64,000 nt of DNA from Gammaproteobacteria bacterium (lineage in GTDB: Bacteria; Pseudomonadota; Gammaproteobacteria; JACKNK01), in contig JACKNK010000001.1 of assembly GCA_024234955.1 (NCBI GenBank), forward strand, positions 806,001 through 870,000, in the 5' to 3' direction. The translations under genes and the position numbers were made by a program. This document shows positions 60,115-64,000 of the stretch, piece after piece. The notes beneath the pieces are model-generated. The model was not told the DNA's origin. It made no database searches and worked only from the letters and a program-made list of their open reading frames with translations. Position 1 is the first letter of the stretch. The number at the start of each line of letters is the position of its first letter.

Positions 60115-61319
60115 GAAGGACTCGCCCTAAACGAGGCCAATACCTTCCGATGGCGTTTCCGCACCCGAAAAACAAAGCGTAGGCGCGACCACCTCAAACG
60201 CCAATCCCTGACGGCATCATCCTTCCAGCACAAATACAGCAACGCCAGCAGCGGGACACCGATGTATCGCAATACCCAATCAAACAATTTCATGGCGGGA
60301 TACCCTTCCCGGATTATCACCTCACCGGCCCCGAGATAAACGAAAAAATGTTTCGTATTACGGTACGACGGCGCTGCAATCGCCTTTGGGGGATTCAACT
60401 TCAAGGAAGGGGTACTGTAGGTGTCGCCCCACCAAGGCAGCCCGAAAACCGTTGGCGTTTTCAAATGCAAAGATTGCGGCGCTACTCCCATCCATTCACA
60501 TAAATGATCAAGCTGCCCGGACATGTCCGCTTGGAGGTTTTCCAGCTTGACAACGGCTACGTCGATTCCCGATTTCTGAGCGAGTTCCACACGCAACCAG
60601 TCTTGCACGAGCAGTCTCATATAAGTCTCTTCCCACCCATCCCATTCCGCTGGGGACTCCACCGCTTTTCTTACAAACTCTTCCAGCGAGCGAATCTGCG
60701 CAACAGGATTACGAGCCGTAATTATCAAACGCTCCGGCCTCAACCAACCAAGCCCTTGAGACAACTCAATACCAGGGAAATCGCACGGTCCTTCGACAGC
60801 TTGAGGCCACAACCACGCTCCGTGGTGCACATGAACGAAGATATGTCTTGCCGAGTCCGGATCAACGCCGATGCACCACGAATAAGCCAAAACCACCGAA
60901 ACCAGAATCCTCCGTGCGTCATTCCCCTCGGTTGGCAACAGTTCAGCCATCACATCTCTGAAAGAGGTCTTATCTATCAGAACATGAACATCCCTTGATA
61001 TCCCGACTCGGCCATTCAACAACACCGATTTGAGGCTATCAAACAGCGCTGCATGGCCGGGATAATCGACAAACGCATTGGCCAAGTTCGCACCACTCAT
61101 CGCTTCGAAATCAGGGTGCGATGAAAGAAAATCATAGAATTTGAACGTATGTGGGACCTGAAGTATCTCCGGATGCCCATCAAGTAACGCATGAAGCACC
61201 ATTGATCCGCTGCGGCCGCAGACGAAAAGCTGTGTCAACGGCGCAGCGATCAACCGATCCAGTAGTTCGATGCTTGGCCGCTTGGTATTACCACCGCCCG
61301 GAAAATGGCGCTCTTCCAC
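60111..61319 (-). CDS. Sulfotransferase-fold protein, candidate phosphoramidate transferase
   Basis: 402 residues. The 5'-phosphosulfate-binding-type loop is LFVCGRSGSMVLHALLDGHP (residues ~31-50), and the 3'-phosphate-binding segment is ERLIITARNPVAQIRSLEEF near residue 200. A hydrophobic helix at ~345-365 and a very basic tail suggest membrane association. Sulfotransferases use 3'-phosphoadenosine donors; the neighbouring kinase would make a 3'-phosphocytidine donor of the same shape. I infer that this enzyme moves the phosphoramidate onto the glycan. A true sulfotransferase cannot be excluded. Overlaps the kinase gene by 4 nt. Confidence 0.75.
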   Translation of the reverse strand: MEERHFPGGGNTKRPSIELLDRLIAAPLTQLFVCGRSGSMVLHALLDGHPEILQVPHTFKFYDFLSSHPDFEAMSGANLANAFVDYPGHAALFDSLKSVLLNGRVGISRDVHVLIDKTSFRDVMAELLPTEGNDARRILVSVVLAYSWCIGVDPDSARHIFVHVHHGAWLWPQAVEGPCDFPGIELSQGLGWLRPERLIITARNPVAQIRSLEEFVRKAVESPAEWDGWEETYMRLLVQDWLRVELAQKSGIDVAVVKLENLQADMSGQLDHLCEWMGVAPQSLHLKTPTVFGLPWWGDTYSTPSLKLNPPKAIAAPSYRNTKHFFVYLGAGEVIIREGYPAMKLFDWVLRYIGVPLLALLYLCWKDDAVRDWRLRWSRLRFVFRVRKRHRKVLASFRASPS

Positions 61320-61325
61320 AACCCA

Positions 61326-63086
61326 TTAACCCTGAGTCACCGTTCGTGACCAATTTCCGCGCCCAACAAAAGCGGTGTTACTCGCAATAAGATCCCCAGA
61401 TACCTCAAATTCAAGGATGTCAGGCTGGGACAAATAAACATCTGGATTCAATGAATAAAACAAATTCTGCTGACTGATCAAATAGCCGTGTTTGGCCACA
61501 AACAACCAGACCATATATTTTCCGATACCCAGTATGACTTCATCCAGATCCAGCCGAATGGTCCCACATGGATCTGCCCCATCCAAAAGAATATCCCTAG
61601 TTACAATACGCGATACATTCTCCCGCGTCCCTTCGCGGAAGAACACCAAACATATATCACTAAAGTCGCACAACGACCGGTCGACTATCCGGTAATCAAA
61701 CAGAAACGATGCTCCCTGTCCATGACGCAACCAAAACGTTTCTTCGCCATCCGCACCTAGAATTCTTGCCCCTTCCAGGCGTATGGCCCCGCTCCCTTGT
61801 CTCCCACTCAGATTCACGCGATCCCTGCCGTCGTCACTCGCTGAATCGCCCACATTACCGATGCACAGACTGCGTGGACTCCCGCCAGCTGAGCCAAGGA
61901 CCAAAGTACCAAGCTTGTAGCGACGTGATGCAACATCGACTTCGCCCGCCAACCTAATGGCGTCGTCACTAATTGCGGTGATCATGACTTGCAGTTCGCC
62001 ATCCCGCAGCGCGCGACCCAGTCGTGTTTTAGGCAATTGGAATTGAGCCGATATTTTTGGAAACACACCGTGCGCAAGCATCCAGCGCCCAGGCGTGCCA
62101 TCCAAATCCGCCTCATCGCCCCAAGCAGTTCCCTCCGAGATTGCTCCCGCCTTCTTGCACGTATCGTCCCACGCTAATGCCGCGAGTTCTTCCCCGTCAT
62201 GAACAATCGCAATTCGGGTAAAAAAAACTGGTGTATTGGGCGGTCGTCCATCTACCGTTCGTAATTCCAGATACGCAATGACATCTTTTTCATCCGCACT
62301 GCGGAGGGCCATCTGGACTTTTTTTCGAAGACGGGCCTCTTCTTGCACTCGAACAGAGTCTTCATATCCCCGCACAACGACTTCTGGCTCATCATCGAGG
62401 ATGATCCGTCCGTTATCAACCCAGATCATTCTGTCCGACAATTTCTGTGCAGAGTAAATATCATGCGAGACGAGCAGCACCGTCGTACGCCCGCCTTCAC
62501 ACATTTCCCGAATGCGTTCATAGCTTTTCTGGGCGAAGTACGCGTCGCCAACACCTAATATTTCATCAAGAACCAATAACTCCGGCTCAATTGCGGTCGA
62601 TGTAGAGAACATTAACCGAGCGCCCATACCACTGGAATAGGTTTTAATTGGCTGGTCTATATATTCTTCCAGTTCGGCAAATTCGATAATTTCGTCAACC
62701 ATCCGATCGGCCTTCGCCCCAGTCACATCCAACTGAGCCAAGTACGAGTAAATATTTTCTCGGCCACTGAAATCGGGATGAAACCCGATTCCGATCTGCA
62801 GTAACGCGTGAACGTGACTCTTGACGTCAAGCGTTCCACTAGTTGGCTCAATTACCCCGGTTATCAACTTAAGCAACGTACTCTTACCGGCGCCGTTTCT
62901 GCCAATAAACGCAACCTTTTCACCTCGTCGTATTTCAAGGTTAAGGCGATCTATCGCAACGTGTTCAGTAAAACGATCAGGGTGTTGGCGTAACAACCCA
63001 AAGGCATCCAACATCCGATAGATTGGTTTGCGATAAAGACGATACGTTTTACTCACATCGTCGGCACGAATTACGATGTCACTCAT
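61326..63086 (-). CDS. Polysaccharide ABC exporter ATP-binding protein (Wzt-like) with long C-terminal domain
   Basis: 586 residues from ATG 63086 (MSDIVIRADDVSKTYRLYRK); an in-frame ATG at 63146 adds residues unlike the family. ATPase at residues 1-250: Walker A GRNGAGKST, signature YSSGMGARL, Walker B LLVLDEILGVGD, switch His in LLVSHD. The remaining ~330 residues look like beta-sandwich carbohydrate-binding modules, longer than the single Wzt-C domain of classic O-antigen exporters and perhaps two in tandem. Wzt-C domains recognise the finished chain terminus. Works with the permease whose gene overlaps by 8 nt. Confidence 0.9.
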   Translation of the reverse strand: MSDIVIRADDVSKTYRLYRKPIYRMLDAFGLLRQHPDRFTEHVAIDRLNLEIRRGEKVAFIGRNGAGKSTLLKLITGVIEPTSGTLDVKSHVHALLQIGIGFHPDFSGRENIYSYLAQLDVTGAKADRMVDEIIEFAELEEYIDQPIKTYSSGMGARLMFSTSTAIEPELLVLDEILGVGDAYFAQKSYERIREMCEGGRTTVLLVSHDIYSAQKLSDRMIWVDNGRIILDDEPEVVVRGYEDSVRVQEEARLRKKVQMALRSADEKDVIAYLELRTVDGRPPNTPVFFTRIAIVHDGEELAALAWDDTCKKAGAISEGTAWGDEADLDGTPGRWMLAHGVFPKISAQFQLPKTRLGRALRDGELQVMITAISDDAIRLAGEVDVASRRYKLGTLVLGSAGGSPRSLCIGNVGDSASDDGRDRVNLSGRQGSGAIRLEGARILGADGEETFWLRHGQGASFLFDYRIVDRSLCDFSDICLVFFREGTRENVSRIVTRDILLDGADPCGTIRLDLDEVILGIGKYMVWLFVAKHGYLISQQNLFYSLNPDVYLSQPDILEFEVSGDLIASNTAFVGRGNWSRTVTQG

Positions 63087-63891
63087 AATCCACCAAAATG
63101 TTACGGAAACGTCGGAAAAACACCGCGCCGAGACCAAAAGAAACAAGACACATCAGCACGTATGGGAGTCCAATATGCAGAGGCGGAAACCCCCCATAGA
63201 AAAGGCTATACCGAAACACCTCCAGCATGTAATAAATCGGATTCATATCGACCATGAAGGACAGTCCGGATGGCACCATATCGGGCTTAAATCCGATCGG
63301 CGAAATAAATACCAATAGCAACGTCATCAAGTTAACGAAGTAACTAATATCAGGAACAACAACTGCAAGTCCCGCCAATATCCAAACCAGCCCCACAAGA
63401 AACGCGATTTGGAGAATCATCAAGATCGGAAGCCAAGTTAGATGAAGGCTAAGGGACCCATTCAGCGCGACAAGCAGCAACAACACCCCCATACCCACCA
63501 ATTGTGCAACCATGCTGCTGAGAACATACCGAACCGGTACCAATTCAATTGGCAACATTACATTTTTGACCAAATGAATATTTTGTTTGATTGCATGACA
63601 ACCGCTATTCACGGATTCCATAAATCCGATATACGGCACCAAGCCACAGAAGACGTAGACAACGTAATCCAGCTGGCTATATCCCGGAAATTTCATTTTA
63701 AATATGACGAGATAAACAAACAAATAAACAGAAAGAAACAATACCGGGAAAAGCGGCACCCAGAGCATACCCAGAATTGACCCTGAATATCGTTTTGCCA
63801 GTTCCACGCGCGTCGTCGCAACCAAGATACGTCTGTTTTTGGCGAGAATAGACGTCGTCTCTAAAATTTCACGGAAAACGCCAGTGCTCAT
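63079..63891 (-). CDS. Polysaccharide ABC exporter permease (Wzm-like)
   Basis: 270 residues of the ABC-2 family with six membrane helices. ELAKRYSGSILGMLWVPLFP at residues ~28-47 is the amphipathic-to-first-helix signature of Wzm/TagG/KpsM proteins; MNPIYYMLEVFRYSLFYGG lies near the end. It exports a lipid-linked polymer across the inner membrane with the Wzt-like ATPase. ATG at 63891 overlaps the stop of a further upstream gene, so the operon continues beyond the window. Confidence 0.92.
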   Translation of the reverse strand: MSTGVFREILETTSILAKNRRILVATTRVELAKRYSGSILGMLWVPLFPVLFLSVYLFVYLVIFKMKFPGYSQLDYVVYVFCGLVPYIGFMESVNSGCHAIKQNIHLVKNVMLPIELVPVRYVLSSMVAQLVGMGVLLLLVALNGSLSLHLTWLPILMILQIAFLVGLVWILAGLAVVVPDISYFVNLMTLLLVFISPIGFKPDMVPSGLSFMVDMNPIYYMLEVFRYSLFYGGFPPLHIGLPYVLMCLVSFGLGAVFFRRFRNILVDYE

Positions 63892-64000
63892 AGTGATAAC
63901 TCCAGCGCTTCCGCCAACTCATTTGCCATCATCGCTATACGCTCGTCATTCACATTCCGCTCCAGCCCCAAGATAAATACCCACTTTGTCAAGCCATCAA
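63888..64000 (-). CDS. C-terminal end of an upstream gene (partial)
   Basis: About 37 codons ending EALELSL and TGA at 63888-63890, overlapping the permease ATG in ATGA. Readable stretch includes WVFILGLERNVNDERIAMMA. Too short to assign. The overlap shows it belongs to the same operon. Confidence 0.6.
   Translation of the reverse strand, partial: DGLTKWVFILGLERNVNDERIAMMANELAEALELSL

Overview
The window reads as the chromosome of a gammaproteobacterium with a fairly GC-rich core. The evidence is gene order: ffh next to a ypjD-type CcsA-like gene and a CorB-type gene, and rpsF-rpsR-DUF2232-rplI-dnaB-alr-radA beside rlmB-rnr. The species cannot be named from sequence alone. A cyanase operon would suit a sulfur- or thiocyanate-associated lineage, but that is only a guess.

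Layout. (1) 0-4 kb, minus strand: start of trigger factor, five tRNA genes (Leu, Lys, His, Arg, Pro) with a recognisable promoter and terminator, a pilin-like gene, and ffh. (2) 4-6.3 kb, plus: two membrane proteins (CcsA-like YpjD, CorB-like). (3) 6.4-10.9 kb, plus: five tightly packed genes that match decaprenylphosphoryl-arabinose synthesis (UbiA-type phosphoribosyltransferase, flippase-like protein, DprE1, DprE2, HAD phosphatase). (4) 11.1-12.2 kb: HAF-repeat protein with a PEP-CTERM-type tail. (5) 12.2-22.0 kb, minus: housekeeping block radA, alr, dnaB, rplI, DUF2232, rpsR, rpsF, rlmB, rnr and a ComEA-like gene. (6) 22.2-26.1 kb, plus: tRNA-Leu(CAG), then a formate/nitrite transporter, a fused PP2C phosphatase/Ser-Thr kinase and cyanase, preceded by a leader that looks like an ANTAR (NasT-type) two-hairpin antiterminator.

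(7) 26.3-64 kb, almost all minus: a large surface polysaccharide region. It holds glycosyltransferases, two heparinase-like proteins, a two-domain oxidoreductase, rmlA/rmlB, a GtrA/GtrB-like pair with a large GT-C-like membrane protein, methyltransferases, a GNAT protein, two paralogous beta-propeller proteins, WbqC, a DegT aminotransferase and two asparagine synthetases. Decayed IS remnants (37.9-38.1 kb and 54.2-55.2 kb) sit at module borders.

(8) 55.2-64 kb: one overlapping operon. Its first five genes by coordinate correspond by family, size and catalytic motifs to the Campylobacter jejuni O-methyl phosphoramidate pathway (Cj1416, Cj1417, Cj1418, a Cj1419/1420-type methyltransferase, Cj1415). 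They are followed by a sulfotransferase-fold protein and an ABC exporter (Wzt/Wzm). I regard this as the most interesting system here: a likely capsule or O-antigen phosphoramidate modification outside the Epsilonproteobacteria, with a sulfotransferase-like protein as candidate phosphoramidate transferase.
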